A DNA stretch of 64,000 nucleotides. It comes from Bombardia bombarda. Lineage: Eukaryota; Ascomycota; Sordariomycetes; Sordariales; Lasiosphaeriaceae. A model generated the notes under the pieces. That model saw only the letters and a program-made list of their open reading frames with translations. It was not told the DNA's origin and did no database searches. Shown in pieces: positions 1-11,706 of the stretch (positions are counted from its first letter, which is position 1; every line of letters begins with the position of its first letter). The DNA is taken from the NCBI GenBank assembly GCA_030512295.1, contig JAULSR010000006.1:248001-312000 (forward strand), read 5' to 3'. Position numbers and translations under genes: made by a program.

Positions 1-931
1 CATCCTCCGCTTTGCCTTCTCCCCATCCCTATAAACACAAGACTCACACTCCTCATCCACATACCTCATGACCCTACACCGCCCACAAACCACCTGCGTC
101 TCAAACCTCTCCAACCTAATCCTCCCCTCCTCATCCCGCCCCCCCGCTGCTCATCACACATACCCCAGATACACCTCTTGCACCGCCTCTTCCAAAACGG
201 GTCACCATACGACCCCAACGTATAGTGTGAAAAAGCAGTCATCTCCCTCGAGAATTTTTGCCTCTCCTTGATCGTAAAGCACCCGTAGCACGACGACATC
301 CCGCGCAGGCGGTCGGCCACCCCAAGAGCCTTCTTCCTCGCCTCCACGAAGCTGAACATGTCAAAACACCGACGCCGGCCTCTTGGCCGCGGCGACCACC
401 TTGTGGAAATGCCTGCCCGTCTGCGCCAACATCAACCGCTCCCTATACCCCAACATCCCCACAATCCTCTCCTGCACGTCCCCCGTGATGACAAAGATAA
501 TAATTCGTCTTCCCCCTTCCGCACCGCTTGGTTGTGCGTATACAGCCTCTTCTCCGCCGCGCAGTCCCAGCAGAACCGCAGCAGCCTCTTCTTCGTACCC
601 GTACCAGACCCAGAACCAGCCCGTGCAGCATAGGGCGAGTTCTTATCGCGGACGCCATACCGATTTGCATTATTGAAGCTGGTCGGCGGGAGCAGCTTCC
701 AGCAGACGAAGCAGGCGAGCTAGTCGGCGTGCTGGGCGAGGCGCGAGGCGGAGTGGAAGAAGGCGGTCTTGGCTGAGGGTGAAGCGGCGGCGTGAGGGTC
801 GATGGTCTGATAGAGGGCGCGGGAGGCGGAGGAGAGGGAGAGGATGGAGGGGCAGTCGAGGTGGGCGGTGATGGAGAGGAGGAGCTCGGGGGGATGGTGG
901 GGAGGGTGGGGGTGGAGGTAGTGGGAGCCAT
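1..931 (-). pseudogene. F-box protein, frame-broken (partial, runs off window start)
   Basis: The reverse strand starts with ATG at 931 (MAPTTSTPTLPTIPP) and then needs a frame change to read an F-box: ELLLSITAHLDCPSILSLSS, with SRALYQTID following. Next come a Cys-rich segment (CFVCWKLLPPTSF, CWDCAAEKR) and a second Cys pair (CGRC) near the left edge. This order is usual in fungal F-box proteins, which are substrate receptors of SCF ubiquitin ligases. The frame is lost at four places, all in single-base runs: G6 at 888-893, C5 at 512-516, A4 at 363-366 and C7 at 139-145. There is also an in-frame TAG at 720-722, between HAD and LACFVC. The 3' end lies outside the window. It is either a pseudogene or an active gene hit by homopolymer errors plus one substitution. 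The F-box family is fairly sure; intactness is not. Confidence 0.6.
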
Positions 932-1015
932 TGTCACGGGCGGTGTCTCCGATGCGGACGGGACGAGGCCGGGGTGTAGTTGATGGCTGGTGGTGGTTGT
1001 GTTGGTGGGCTATGG

Positions 1016-1022
1016 TTTTATA
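1016..1022 (-). promoter_or_regulatory. TATA box of the F-box gene
   Basis: The reverse strand reads TATAAAA, 85 bases upstream of the F-box ATG at 931. Spacing is normal for a TATA element with a short leader. Confidence 0.4.
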
Positions 1023-1760
1023 ATGGTGTCTGTCAATGATGACTGGATGGGGTAGGGTCGTCAGCGAGGTCGATGGTAGAGCTGAGGCGGGTAGGATCCG
1101 GGTCGAGTCTTGTCGTTCATGGTAGGAAGTCTTAATTGAGATTGTGTCTGTGATATATGTTCCAGGCAGTTAGATGTCGGCGACAGTTATTAGGTGCGCA
1201 TTGTATGGACCTTGGACAAAAACTCTGTGAAGATACTATAGCTGGGTAAAGGAGAGCAAGAAGGCGAGCATTCAATCCTGTCGCGTCGCCATCACCAAGT
1301 ATGTAAACAAGCAGTTAGCACAAGCTACCCGCAAAATCACCAGTTATCATCCCAGCCTCACCCATTCAAGAAACCATAATCTTCGAGTCACCGACTAACT
1401 CGACACATGCTAGTAGTTGACTGTCGGGAGCGTTTGAACCCAATTGGCGATTGGGGCGGGCGGCGCAGCAGGCATCTCTTGGCCGTTGCCGAAACGGGCA
1501 TCAAGCGACACCAAGCGACACCAAGCGGCATCAAGCGGCATCAAGCGGCTGCAGCTAGAGAGGCCTCTAACGGCTGCGGTCAAGCACATCTCAGCCTCAC
1601 ATTGGCGTCAACGTCCCCTTGTAATACCCAGAAGCTCCATGTCTCAGTCAATCGCACACTTACTCTTCATCATATCTCTAGGGTATCTATTTGGCAGTAG
1701 CAACAACAACAACCACACCAACAACATTGACGACCGACACGTCCATCCAGACAAGCTCGT
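1023..1760. other. Intergenic, no gene seen
   Basis: This spacer lies between the F-box promoter and the 3' end of the transcription factor. It holds a short 10-bp tandem repeat (separate entry). The forward open frames here have no recognisable protein features. Confidence 0.5.
1499..1550. repeat. 10-bp tandem repeat, 5 copies
   Basis: Five consecutive copies of a unit close to TCAAGCGACA / TCAAGCGGCA, with one or two changes per copy. It is a small degenerate minisatellite. Confidence 0.8.
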
Positions 1761-4700
1761 CTAAAACATGTCCTTCAAATGCCGGTACACTCCCCCTGGA
1801 CTCCCCAGCGGCGGTCCGCCTCCCACTTGACCTTGGCCCTGTCCTTGTCCTTGAACCTGACCCTGGCCCTGAACCTGACCTTGACCCTGATTCACACCCT
1901 GCTGAGAGGGAGGACTCATTAGACTAGCCATATCTGCAGGACTGCGGTCCATCTTGTTACTAGGCTGCTGGCGCATCCCGCTAGCCGCCCCCGCAGACGT
2001 CGGAGTGCCATACTCTCTCTTCATATACCCCTCAAATATGCGCGACATCTCCGTCTGCAGCCGCAAGCCATTGCTCTGGTCATCATCCAGCCCGCCGCCC
2101 GGGCTCGAAGTGTACTGCTGAAAGTTCTGCTGCTGCTGCTGCTGCTGCTGCTGTGGCGGCTGCATCGACGTTCCTCTGCTCCCGGCCCTGCTGATCGTCT
2201 GGCTGCCAAACGAGCCCTGTCCGGGGCTCTGGCTGGCGCTCGGATGAAAGGCCGAGCCGGCTGTGACGGAGGCTGGCACATCCTCTTCCATGCCCAGCCT
2301 GGCGGCGTAGGCCTTGAGGGAGCGGATGGTGCGCCAAAGCCGCTGCGAGACCCAGGACCGAGCCGACATGTCTTTGACGAGCTCGAGTGCCATGTAGAAC
2401 TCGCCGCGGCAGCTGGCGCTGAACTGGAGCGGCGCGTGGGTTGACGCTAGAAACAGAACGGCGATGGCCGATGTGAGGAATTGGTGGTAAAACACCTGTA
2501 TCCGACGGTAAAGGTTGGAATGGAAGTTGAGTTGCGTGAGAAAGTTGATGATTTCCTTGGCTAGGTCGACGGCTCTTTGTGCAAGTGGCATGTTGTCGAC
2601 TATGCTGATGGCACTGTGCAAGACAGGCGTTAGCAGCCAAATTCGGATCTGAACAGCCAGTTAGCAGCGTACTCTTCTTTCGTATGGCACACATGGCAGC
2701 ACAGCATACCTGATTCAACCTCAGACGCGTCCAAATCTGCAGCCGTTGCGTGTCATAGCCGGGCCCAGAGTTAGTTGGGATATTGTCACGGTTCAGGGAG
2801 CTGATCTTGACATCTTCTGGCACCGTGTCGTACCAGTCGAGGATCTGCCGGTCGAGCTCCTCAAAGTCACGAGTCTTGAGGTCTCTAACGACAGCCGGCT
2901 CGAAATAGTCGACAAGCTTCCATATCTTGGCGCCCAGTTTGGAATACGTGATCATGGCCACCAGGTAGGGATGTTCATCCTAGTAAAGTCAGCATATTGT
3001 ACGTAGGGATTGTTTGCAGTGGCTCTTGCTTACCGGATATGGCAGCTTCGGGTCGATCTTGTCGTCATGGCAGACAAAGGGCAAGCCCGTGCCAAAGCTC
3101 CACCTCCTATCCAGAATATAAGCCGTCCAGAACGTGTTGAGCGCATTCCGCCGATCCTGCTCGTCCGGAATCCTCAACAGACCCTCACGTCGATGTAGCC
3201 CCAGCTCCTGACACAGTCGCGCGACCTGGCCCATGACGCGCCACGAAATCACCTCGTCGTTGGACAGAAACTTGTACCCGGCAACGAGGGCGAGGAAGGG
3301 AAGCTTGGTTACATCAGCTGCGTCGCTCATGAGCGTCTTGTCGATGATGGGCTGGATGCTCTCGTAGAGCCGGAACGCCTTGGCGCTGTTGCCGTGCTCC
3401 TCGACAATCAGGGCGCAGCACATGACAATCTTCAGGATGCACGTCTGGTGGTCCGAGATGCCGTACTCGTCCTGGCCGTTCTGCGGCACGAAGCCGTTCC
3501 GCTTCGCCGACTCCATCCACGTCGCCAGGTTCTTGGCGTGCATGATGACGCTGTCTATCTTGAGCACGGGGTACATGATGCCTACCTCCTCCTCGTGGAG
3601 GCGACAGAGCCGGATCATCTCGTTCTTGTCAAACTCCCAGAGCGGGTCTATGGGCCTGCCTGCCTGGGCGGGCGAGCGCGCTATGGGCCGCATCATGGGC
3701 GAGGCGTGCGGCGTCGGCTCGGGCTGGGCGTCGCGGTCCTCGACGCTGTCGCCCAGCCCCGAGTAGCCCATGTTGTGGAGTGTGTTCTTGGCGACGTCGA
3801 CGGTGAAGGCGATGCTGGTCGGGCCGCAGAAGGGGGGCGGGGGTGCGCGCAGGGCGGACAGGGGCCGGGGAAGAGCGGGCATGGACGAGGTGGACGGCGA
3901 CGGGGTGACGGCGCCCGAGGGCGGGGGCAGCAGGATGCGCTCGACCGACGGCTGGATGGGCGCGAGGCGGAATGTCTCGTTGCGCAGGGCGTTCATGCTG
4001 GTGAAGAGGGAGTCGACCTGCTCCTGTAGGCGCGTGACCTGCTCCGTCATCTCGCGGAACTCATCCGAGTCCTTGAAGGTGCCGGTGCAGCAGTTGGGCG
4101 CGTAGAGGCATTGTAGGTTGAGGTGGCCGCAGCGCTGGCATGGGGTCTGCCCGTTGCACTTGATCTTGCGACGCTTGCACTCATTGCTGGACGACCGTGT
4201 CGCAACTCGTGGTTAGCATACCCATCCTGCCAAGATACAGAAAGTTGCAGTCGTGGGCAAGGTAGATAAGGTAGCGAGGGTAGGTAGGAAGAGAGTCAAT
4301 TCATGCTAAAACCAATGCGTCGTAGTGTCGAGTCAAGCTCAGGCTGGGCAATGCGGCAATGCAATCGCAATGCAGGCTGACATGGACCTAAGACTGGAGA
4401 CGGTGTTGACGTGGGAACAACTGGGGAACAACTGGGGAACTGGGGCCTATGATGGACGCGTCATTATTTCCGTCCGTCACAATTAAGGTACATACCATGC
4501 TATCGAGATGTACTGCAGCAACTCGCTCGGTCAGCGCATGATACTCCTACTATTAAAGGTGGTGGGTTGGACGAAACACACTCTATTTCGCTTGCTCCGC
4601 TGCTGCTTGGCAGCGCCATCGTCTTCATCGGGCACAGGGCGTCGCTTGTTGTGGGCGCCATTATTGGCATTATTGGCATTATCGGCATTATTGCTGTGGT

Positions 4701-5235
4701 GGTGGTGGTGGTGGCCGCCGGCGGCGCCATTCTGCGAGGATGGCGGCGAGAGCGAGATGTCTGACGAGTGCGGGGCGGAATTGTCGCCGTCGGGAGGCGC
4801 GGAAAGCAGCGAGAGATGGCGCGTGGGCGGACGAAAAGCTGCGGGCCCCGGAGACGATATTGATGAGACTGCAGACATAGCTGCGAGGTCGTGCTGCGAG
4901 AGCTGCGAGAGCTGTGAGAGATGTGACAGCTGGGGCAGCATGCTAGTATTACTGAACTGGAAAGTATTACCTCCAGCAGTAGCACTGCCGTGGTGGCCGT
5001 GGTGGCCGTGGTGGCCTGCTGCTGTTGTACCTGAGGAGCCTGTCGTCGAGCCTATCGAGCCGGGGCCGGTTGAGTGACCAGCATGTGGAAAAGGATGAGG
5101 TCCACCGGGAGGAGCGCCCAGGAAGGACCGCAGATCCGTCACTTGTGTCTCCAGCAAGTCCATGGCTTTTTCAACTTTCTCTCTTTGGCACAGACACAGC
5201 CTGGGCTCATGTTTCGCCGTCGCCTGTTTGATCAA
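1761..5235 (-). CDS. Zn(II)2Cys6 transcription factor with fungal-specific TF domain
   Basis: Five exons are inferred: 5235-4582, 4496-4512, 4186-3034, 2979-2710 and 2648-1761. They join to one frame of about 993 residues (969 if the start is the Met at 5163). The N-terminal part is low complexity (His, Asn, Gly runs). The zinc cluster is built across exons 1-3: basic SKRNR, then YISIAC, then NECKRRKIKC with CQRC and CLYAPNCC, giving the six cysteines. A coiled coil follows (EQVTRLQEQVDSLFTSMNAL), then the long alpha-helical fungal TF domain (LWEFDKNEMIRLCRLHEEEV, ISWRVMGQVARLCQELGLHR). The C-terminus has a polyQ run and VQGQGQ repeats, typical of disordered activation regions. It should act in the nucleus as a DNA-binding regulator; the target genes are unknown. 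The Zn cluster is certain. The start codon is the least sure point. Confidence 0.88.
2127..2152 (-). repeat. CAG/CTG trinucleotide run (polyGln) in the transcription factor
   Basis: Consecutive CTG repeats on the + strand encode a glutamine run in the C-terminal region of the zinc-cluster regulator. Such runs vary in length between strains. Confidence 0.8.
4985..5011 (-). repeat. 9-bp tandem repeat coding for His-His-Gly
   Basis: Three copies of a GTGGTGGCC-like unit encode HHG repeats near the N-terminus of the transcription factor. Nearby 9-bp units (about 4662-4690) encode Asn-Ala-Asp/Asn repeats, and a GGT run encodes polyHis. Confidence 0.7.
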
Positions 5236-5995
5236 GCGACCTGACCGGGGGCAGGGCCCAGGGGACCTGGAGCTGGAAATAGCACAAACTTATCTAATCC
5301 GCGCGGCGCAGCGCCAACGTCTGCACGACCCGTAAAAATGACACAGCAAACCGCTGCCGGGCCTCAGTGACGTCCTGCAGCACGTGATGCACCCCCCTTC
5401 TCCAAATCCCCTTCTAAAAGCTCGTGGCTTGCTTTTCAGGACAATGGATTGGCTCATTGGCCATAAAGGATCTGTCCATATTAGCCCGGTGCAGGTGTTC
5501 ACTATCCCCATCCAGTAGCATTCCCGGACAGAGCCCAGAACAGGTCCGTCGAGTGTGGTCCACTGATTGCACGCCATTAGTGGAGACTTCGAGAGACCTC
5601 CCAGGCTACGTGAGGAAGGTGCCCGAGATGGAAGCTCTCTTTCAACTCCCTAAAACACTGAGCTGCTGATAAATTAGAACCCGTTATCCCCGAGAGCCCG
5701 AAAGCGCGAAGCCCATCAAAACAATAACAGAGACCAAAAGCCAAAAACAGTTATCCATTACCATCAGAACTGCCGTACAATTACGATGTCTAATCAAGAG
5801 AAACAATTAGCGAATCCAACCCGAACTTCCGAGTCATGAAGCAGAGCTACGAGATAGCCGCTGATCGAGCTGCCCCCCTCCAGCTCCTGCCCTTCTCTGT
5901 ACCTACCTTAAACTCAAGATAGCAACTCGGTCGATCAAGAACAAACAACACCGTCTTCGTTCGCGCGCGTGCTTGGCAGCAAGCCCTACGGCCCT
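5236..5995. other. Intergenic: transcription factor promoter and fumarylacetoacetase 3' flank
   Basis: There is no credible gene. Two short overlapping open frames around 5290-5670 have no protein-like composition. The region must hold the promoter of the zinc-cluster gene; no clear TATA box is visible. Confidence 0.5.
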
Positions 5996-7435
5996 TCATG
6001 ACTCGCTGACCTTTGGCATGGCGCTGTAGATGCGCCCTCTGCACTCGCCAAACCCGACTCGCGCGCCCAAGACCCCGCAAAAGCCACGCAGAGTGACGCT
6101 ATCGCCGTCTTTGAGGAATGTGCGCGCGTCCATGCCGTACAGCAAAACGTCCTTCTTGCCGCCCTCGCTCATCTCGAGCAGACTGCCGCGCTCGCCGGCA
6201 GTTGGCCCGCTGATGGTGCCCGATCCCAACAAATCGCCCGTCCGCATCGGGCAGCCCCCCAGCGTGTGGTGCGCAATCATTTGTGGAAACGACCACATCA
6301 AGTGCTTTGAGCTCGTCCGGCCGATGGTGGTCGTGTCTCCTTCAGGAGCTGTGATCGGGACGGGCCGTAGTCGGTATCTGTCAGCCAGGCCGAACAAGAC
6401 AAAATCACAACACAAAACGCAAACGCCTTATGTCAGGGCGGCTACAGCTGACGCCCGGGAATGATTCGAGATTCACTCACTTGTCAGATCTACAGAGAGC
6501 TGGATGTCAAAGACGTTGTCAGGCCTGCTTTGTTTGAGGTAGTCCTGTAGTGGCGTCTGGTTCTCGATGCCGGCCGTTCTAAATGGCTCGAGCGCATCGG
6601 CCAAGACAACCCAGGGGCTGATGGTGGACGCAAAGTTCTTGCCGTTGAAGGGCCCCAACGGGACGTACTCCCACGTCTGGATGTCGCGGGCGCTCCAGTC
6701 GTTTAGCAGGACATAGCCAAAGATGTGCTCCTCCGCTTCGGCGATACTGATGGGCTGGCCCATGTCGTTCGGCGTCGCGAGGAAGCAGCCGAGCTCGAGC
6801 TCAATGTCGAGTCGGCGAGACGGGCCCGTCGTGGGCTGCTTCGGGAGCACACTCGGGTCCAGCACCATCTGTCCCACCGGCCGTCCAACGGGCGTCCCTG
6901 ACACGACTATGCTCGACGCCCGCCCATGATAGCCCACCGGCAGATGGCTGTAGTTTGGCTGGAGCGCGTTCTCTGGACCCCGGAACATGGCGCCCACCGC
7001 AAAGGCGTGGTGATAGCCTGCGTAGAAGTCGGTGTAGTCCCCAATGGCCATGGGCAGGTGCATCTTGACGCTCCTTTGGGGCAGCAACGCCCTCTCTAGC
7101 AGGTGTGCATTGTCCCTCAGCAGATGGGGGTATGGCGTGTCCGCCGCCAGGAGATCCTGGAGGCCCCGGCGGACTTCTCGATGGGTTGCCCTCCCCAGCT
7201 GTGCAAATGCATTGAGCGTCGGCTGTGCGAAAACATCGGCATGGCTGCTACTGGTGAATATGGGCGTCAAATCCACCTCCGAGACCAGCACTTTGAGATC
7301 CAGCACATAGGAGCTAATGGCGACAGCGACGTGGGGTGAGGGGTCGCTCTGCGTGCTGATGATGCCGAACGGTATGTTTGCTAGCGAGAAATCGCTGGAC
7401 GGGTCATTGTTTGGTACCCATGTTGAGCCCGACAT
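5996..7435 (-). CDS. Fumarylacetoacetase (fumarylacetoacetate hydrolase)
   Basis: This enzyme hydrolyses 4-fumarylacetoacetate to fumarate and acetoacetate, the last step of phenylalanine/tyrosine (homogentisate) catabolism, in the cytosol. Two exons, 7435-6477 and 6377-5996, give 446 residues, the usual size. The N-terminal SH3-like domain starts NIPFGIIS and YVLDLKVLV. The catalytic domain carries FYAGYHHAFAVGAMFRGPEN, LPVGYHGRASSIVVSGTPV, the metal-binding LDIELELGCFLATPN, and LLNDWSARDIQTWEYVPLGP. After the intron it continues MIAHHTLGGCPMRTGDLLGS, then GTISGP. The donor that keeps frame is GTGAAT at 6476; a stronger-looking GTGAGT four bases earlier would break it. In many ascomycetes this gene clusters with homogentisate dioxygenase, but no partner is present here. 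Confidence 0.93.
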
Positions 7436-8957
7436 TTTGCGCTTGGTTCAGGTGTGCCTTAGATCGTCAAAAGTGAATCACCTCAGTCCGAAATGGCGAT
7501 GATCAGAGCCTGCATGGTCAATGGCAAGCCTGGAAACTGAAAGCTCGAAGCTGTCGTCATTGTCGCCTCCGATACAAGCCGCACACCCTTCCCCCACCCC
7601 CGCTCTCTGAGCGAGCTAGCTTCCCTGCGCTCTTCCTTACCTAGGTAGGTATGTACATGTACATACGCCCGGATAAGCGGACGCTAGCTACCCCCTGTTG
7701 CCGCCAGAGCAAGGAAGGGCAAGGTCCAGTAAGGCCGTAACATTCCTGCGCTCAGCATTGGAGGCAACGAACACCTTTCATGTGGGAAAGGCGCTCTCTC
7801 GGGATGCGTTAGAAACTGGGTTCACAACAGATCATGGCCATTAATTATCAGAGTCCGTTGCCCGCACATTGTGTGGTAACATTTGGTGTCAAAAATCTCT
7901 CCATCATAGTCCATGCCAAGTCGGGCTAGAATCTCTGTTCTGGAAACCTTGGTGCCGATCAACGGTCGGCGTGCCACACCACAGCTACACTAACGCTGCG
8001 TGGCTACTGTACGAAATAACGCCTCTTTATGCAAACAAACCCCTAGCGGCCTGGCAACTGTGTTTCCTAATGTGTCTAGGTGATGCAGCCTCCGTAGGTC
8101 ATTGCTATGGGGACTTGGCAAGCTGCATCAAAGGGGCCGCCTTCCTTCGCAACCCAGAAAATATTTATCAGCTGTTATCAGTGGGACAGTCGTGGGGGCA
8201 AAGGAAGAAGAAAATAGCTATCCTACAAAGAAAGATTCTTTTTGCATGGCGTCATTCTGTTTGATCCAGCTTCAGGCTAGTCTGTACTCTGCAGCTTGTA
8301 CAGATGCTAGTGGGAAGAAGGTCAATGTCAGCGATATCTATGTGTTGTTACTGAGCTCGTTAACAGCTATGGAGTGTAGGTACCAAGCGATACCGGGAAC
8401 CTGAACAGCCGAATCCTCAACTTAACCTTTGACTTAACGTTATCCTGCAGGAACAGGTCGCCCAATGGCCCGGCGACGACGTACTTACCTTAGCTTCATC
8501 TGCCTTTAACCTCCATATTCATTGAAAGCGGTGGCCAAACCCAATTGTCTAGCTCTATGGTCACCATACGATGGACCAGATGCAACGTTTGCAAGATACA
8601 TGCACATGTATTGAGCCAAGCAGACAAGAAATCAAAATAGCCTTTTCACGACAGTATCTCGTCCTGCCAACATGATTTATGCAAGAAGAAGAATCCAGTT
8701 CGCCACAGAGAGTACTACTGTGGATAGTTTGGCCACATTTGATTTTTCTTCTGCAGTAAAACATGCTTTCTCGGAGTTTGAGTGCCTAGCCCAGGATGGC
8801 CGCACCCTTCTCAACTTATTCTGTTGCTCAAGTTCACCAGGGGAGAAGCAACTTCAAGATATAGAGCTGACGCCCAGGACTTTACTGTCACTCAAGCCCA
8901 ACGTCCTCGTTCCATGCCCCTGAATGCCAAGACATTGATCCATCAACACCTACCATC
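7436..8957. other. Divergent intergenic region with GGTA-type motif
   Basis: This is a 1.5-kb spacer between the divergent fumarylacetoacetase and the 8958 gene. Apart from a CCTAGGTAGGTATG motif at about 7638-7654 followed by a GTACATGTAC palindrome, I see nothing. Open frames at 7869-8404 and 8672-8923 look random. Confidence 0.45.
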
Positions 8958-10784
8958 ATGCTCGGCCTCGACAGTCCCAGGTTTGCCAAGAGGAAGAGGA
9001 CGAGAATTCGGAAGAGAACGTTGCATAGATCCATCGAGTTCCAAGAGGTCGACCGCATTGGCAGACTGAGCCAGCAAATTCTCGATCGCGGACCCAACTG
9101 GATCAAGCGCAGACGGAGGTACTCGCCCACCGGCTCAAGTCGTTATCGCACGCCAACGCCTTATCCTCGAGCAGACCAAAGTAGCCGCAGAGATTCAGAC
9201 ACTGGGTCCATCCTCTGGAAGAGCACTGCAAGATCACGCGCAGATGAGATCAAAGTCAGACGAGTCCCGCCGACCATGTCCCTGCTCCAGCTCCAAGGGA
9301 CCTCTTTTCAGGGACCAAGCGACAGGATCAACATTTGGGAAGAAGAAGAAGAAGCAGTGGTCGACAATGACGATGTTGACAGATCAACAGACGAGACCTT
9401 AGCATCTAATACCCAGATGATGTTTATCAGCGAAGCCCTCTCCGATGTCGGCATCATGGACATGCCATCCCAAGTTCACGCCCCGTCAAAGACTCCACAT
9501 CCGGTATACCAGAACGTGCCGCAGCGCAAAGCCGTCGTCGTCGTCCATCCAAGCCTCGCCCTGCCGGAGCCATTGGTCGCTCAGGTCGAGGAGCAGACCC
9601 AGCAGCAGCAGCAGCAGCAGCAACGGCCGGAGCAACGACAAAGAGCTGCTCCTCGCTTCAGCTATCAAGGATGCTACTATTCAGGACCTGAAAATGCTTG
9701 GGCTCTTGCCCACAACAATACCACCACAGCTGCAAAGCTACCATCATCGTCAGGCGACCAATCTGTTGACTTGACGCCCATGCCCACGACGACAGCTAAT
9801 ATCAACAACCTGGATCTGGACCAAACCACCCCTGGCCCTTATATAGACACCTGGCTAGCGGGACAGGCCGGTCTCGGGATCGTTAATGAGATCAGTAACA
9901 AGTGGGAGGAAAGCGACATGGAAATATCCCCCATAATAGCGAGCAGTACCGAAGACGAAGAAAGTATCAGCCGCAACCGAAAGACAGAAACAAATGCACA
10001 TGACATCCGAATCCACCCAAGAACCCGCTTGGAACTGGAATTTTGCCTGCCAGGACAAAAGATAGCAACAACAACAGCAAGAGCAGTATCAACCTCAGCT
10101 CTCGCCATCGCCAAGACCCAGGAAGCAACAACAGACCACCCGCCGCGTGGAAGAACACGACACCCCCAGCAGCCGCGACATGTGAGCGCCCACGGGCTCG
10201 AGCATCAACACAAAAGAAATCTGCCTCCCCTGCAAGCGACAGCCGCCGCCAACACCGCCGAGGATCGTGGAAAAGTCCGCCATCATCACCACCACCCTAC
10301 CTCCATATTCCCGGACCCATCCATGCCATCATCGAGGGCGCCCATAATGGCTAGCAGCAATAACAATACAAGCGGTACCCGCAGCGTATCAGAGCCAATG
10401 GCTGCCAGTTTCAGCGCAAGGGGCACGGGAGCAGCAGCATCGGCTGGACCCACCATGCCGCCACCGGCGCCACCCCTACGCCGTTGGATTCGGCAATCGA
10501 GCGGGGCGGCGGCGTTCGTCCCGTCTATTATTCCCGAGGAGGACGCGGCGGCAGCAGCAAGCAGCAGCAGAAGTGTCGGGCGCGGTGGTGGTGGTGATGG
10601 GGCGGCGCCAGAGAGCTGGCCTGCTCATGCTAGAACTGCTAGCAGCACGGGTAGGCAAAGAGCGAGCGAGCAGGGGGCTGCTTGTCGCACTGGTGGTGGT
10701 GATGATGATGGGCGAGCGGATGCGGGCCCACGTGGGCTGAGAGTTCGTGAGATGGTGGAGAGGGTAGAGGCGAAGGGGAAGTGA
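8958..10784 (+). CDS. Hypothetical protein, largely disordered (608 aa)
   Basis: One uninterrupted frame. I do not recognise a known domain. The first ~60 residues are strongly basic and look the most ordered (RKRTRIRKRTLHRSIEFQEV, then RIGRLSQQILDRGPNWIKRR). An acidic stretch follows (EEEEEAVVDNDDVDRSTDE), then long Gln-, Asn-, Ser-, His- and Gly-rich segments, with a CAG run (polyQ) near 9600-9623. No signal peptide or membrane helix is seen. The basic head plus disordered tail would suit a nuclear or nucleic-acid-associated protein, but that is only a guess. Codon use over the full length and the lack of stops for 1.8 kb support a real gene. Short introns in the repetitive half cannot be excluded. 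Confidence 0.7.
   Translation: MLGLDSPRFAKRKRTRIRKRTLHRSIEFQEVDRIGRLSQQILDRGPNWIKRRRRYSPTGSSRYRTPTPYPRADQSSRRDSDTGSILWKSTARSRADEIKVRRVPPTMSLLQLQGTSFQGPSDRINIWEEEEEAVVDNDDVDRSTDETLASNTQMMFISEALSDVGIMDMPSQVHAPSKTPHPVYQNVPQRKAVVVVHPSLALPEPLVAQVEEQTQQQQQQQQRPEQRQRAAPRFSYQGCYYSGPENAWALAHNNTTTAAKLPSSSGDQSVDLTPMPTTTANINNLDLDQTTPGPYIDTWLAGQAGLGIVNEISNKWEESDMEISPIIASSTEDEESISRNRKTETNAHDIRIHPRTRLELEFCLPGQKIATTTARAVSTSALAIAKTQEATTDHPPRGRTRHPQQPRHVSAHGLEHQHKRNLPPLQATAAANTAEDRGKVRHHHHHPTSIFPDPSMPSSRAPIMASSNNNTSGTRSVSEPMAASFSARGTGAAASAGPTMPPPAPPLRRWIRQSSGAAAFVPSIIPEEDAAAAASSSRSVGRGGGGDGAAPESWPAHARTASSTGRQRASEQGAACRTGGGDDDGRADAGPRGLRVREMVERVEAKGK
9601..9623 (+). repeat. CAG run (polyGln)
   Basis: About seven CAG units in a row lie inside the disordered 608-residue protein and encode glutamines. 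Confidence 0.8.
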
Positions 10785-11089
10785 TCCGACGTGGCTGTTG
10801 AGGAGAAGTATCTATTTGAAGATTATGCTGGCGTCTTTGTTTAAGGAGTAATGGGGTGGTTTCGAACTATAGAAAGTAATGTGTAAAGACTTTAGACTAG
10901 AGTGTTTGATGAATATTGGCGAAAGGTGCTGCGTGTGTAGGGGGAAATAATGGTAATAGGTGGAAGATATAATGTTGCTGATGAGCGCGTTAGGAGCTCT
11001 CTCGTCGTGTTATTCCGTTTGTTTATGCAATTAACCTCTATAATTATTATCCATGCCATTGTAATAAAATAGACTGTTAATAAATGATG

Positions 11090-11113
11090 ATATATATATA
11101 TATATATATATAT
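11090..11113. repeat. AT dinucleotide microsatellite
   Basis: An uninterrupted run of about a dozen AT/TA units. Confidence 0.9.
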
Positions 11114-11706
11114 CAGCAAGAATACGCTGAGTTAGCTGGGAGAAGGATATGTCGTCGTTACACTCTTTTCACTATGGCGACGAGGCCTATCGTGTTGCTA
11201 ATATCGACTGCGGTCGTGGTTAAATAAATTACTACAATAATACAGAATCACACAGCATGCATAGAATCCGCTGTTATATTTCACTGGAAGCATCTATTTA
11301 CACTCCGAGTCAAGGAGACCAAGATAACTATTACACGATTCTGCATGTGTCAACGAAAAGAAATATTTGGTGACTACCTAAGTCTACGTATGTGCTAGTC
11401 TACTCCATGTACCCTCTGAGCTCTCGGCCACCTATAATGAGAACATAGATTCTCCTAGTAAGTATGACTTAAACATGATACCCATCAAGAACGTAAGGTA
11501 TAGCTACCGCCTCCACCAATGAATGCCGCGTGTTGAGGTTAGAGGTGCTAAAAAGAATGCTGAACGCCGAGAGAAAACCAAACAGTAGGTAAGGTATACG
11601 GCATATAATGTAAAGCAAGCTCATAAAGACAAAGGGCTTACGACCGAGAAATCTTGTTGTACTCGTGCTTTGCAGTCGTAGCGATTGCTGGGCTCTCAAT
11701 CTTTTG

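Noticed and set aside
2083..2961. 292-residue reverse open frame starting MAMITYSKLG
   Set aside because: Its first part is exon 4 of the zinc-cluster regulator read through an intron. The rest is the wrong frame of exon 5.
3394..4029. 211-residue forward open frame
   Set aside because: Antisense to exon 3 of the zinc-cluster gene, with no independent support.
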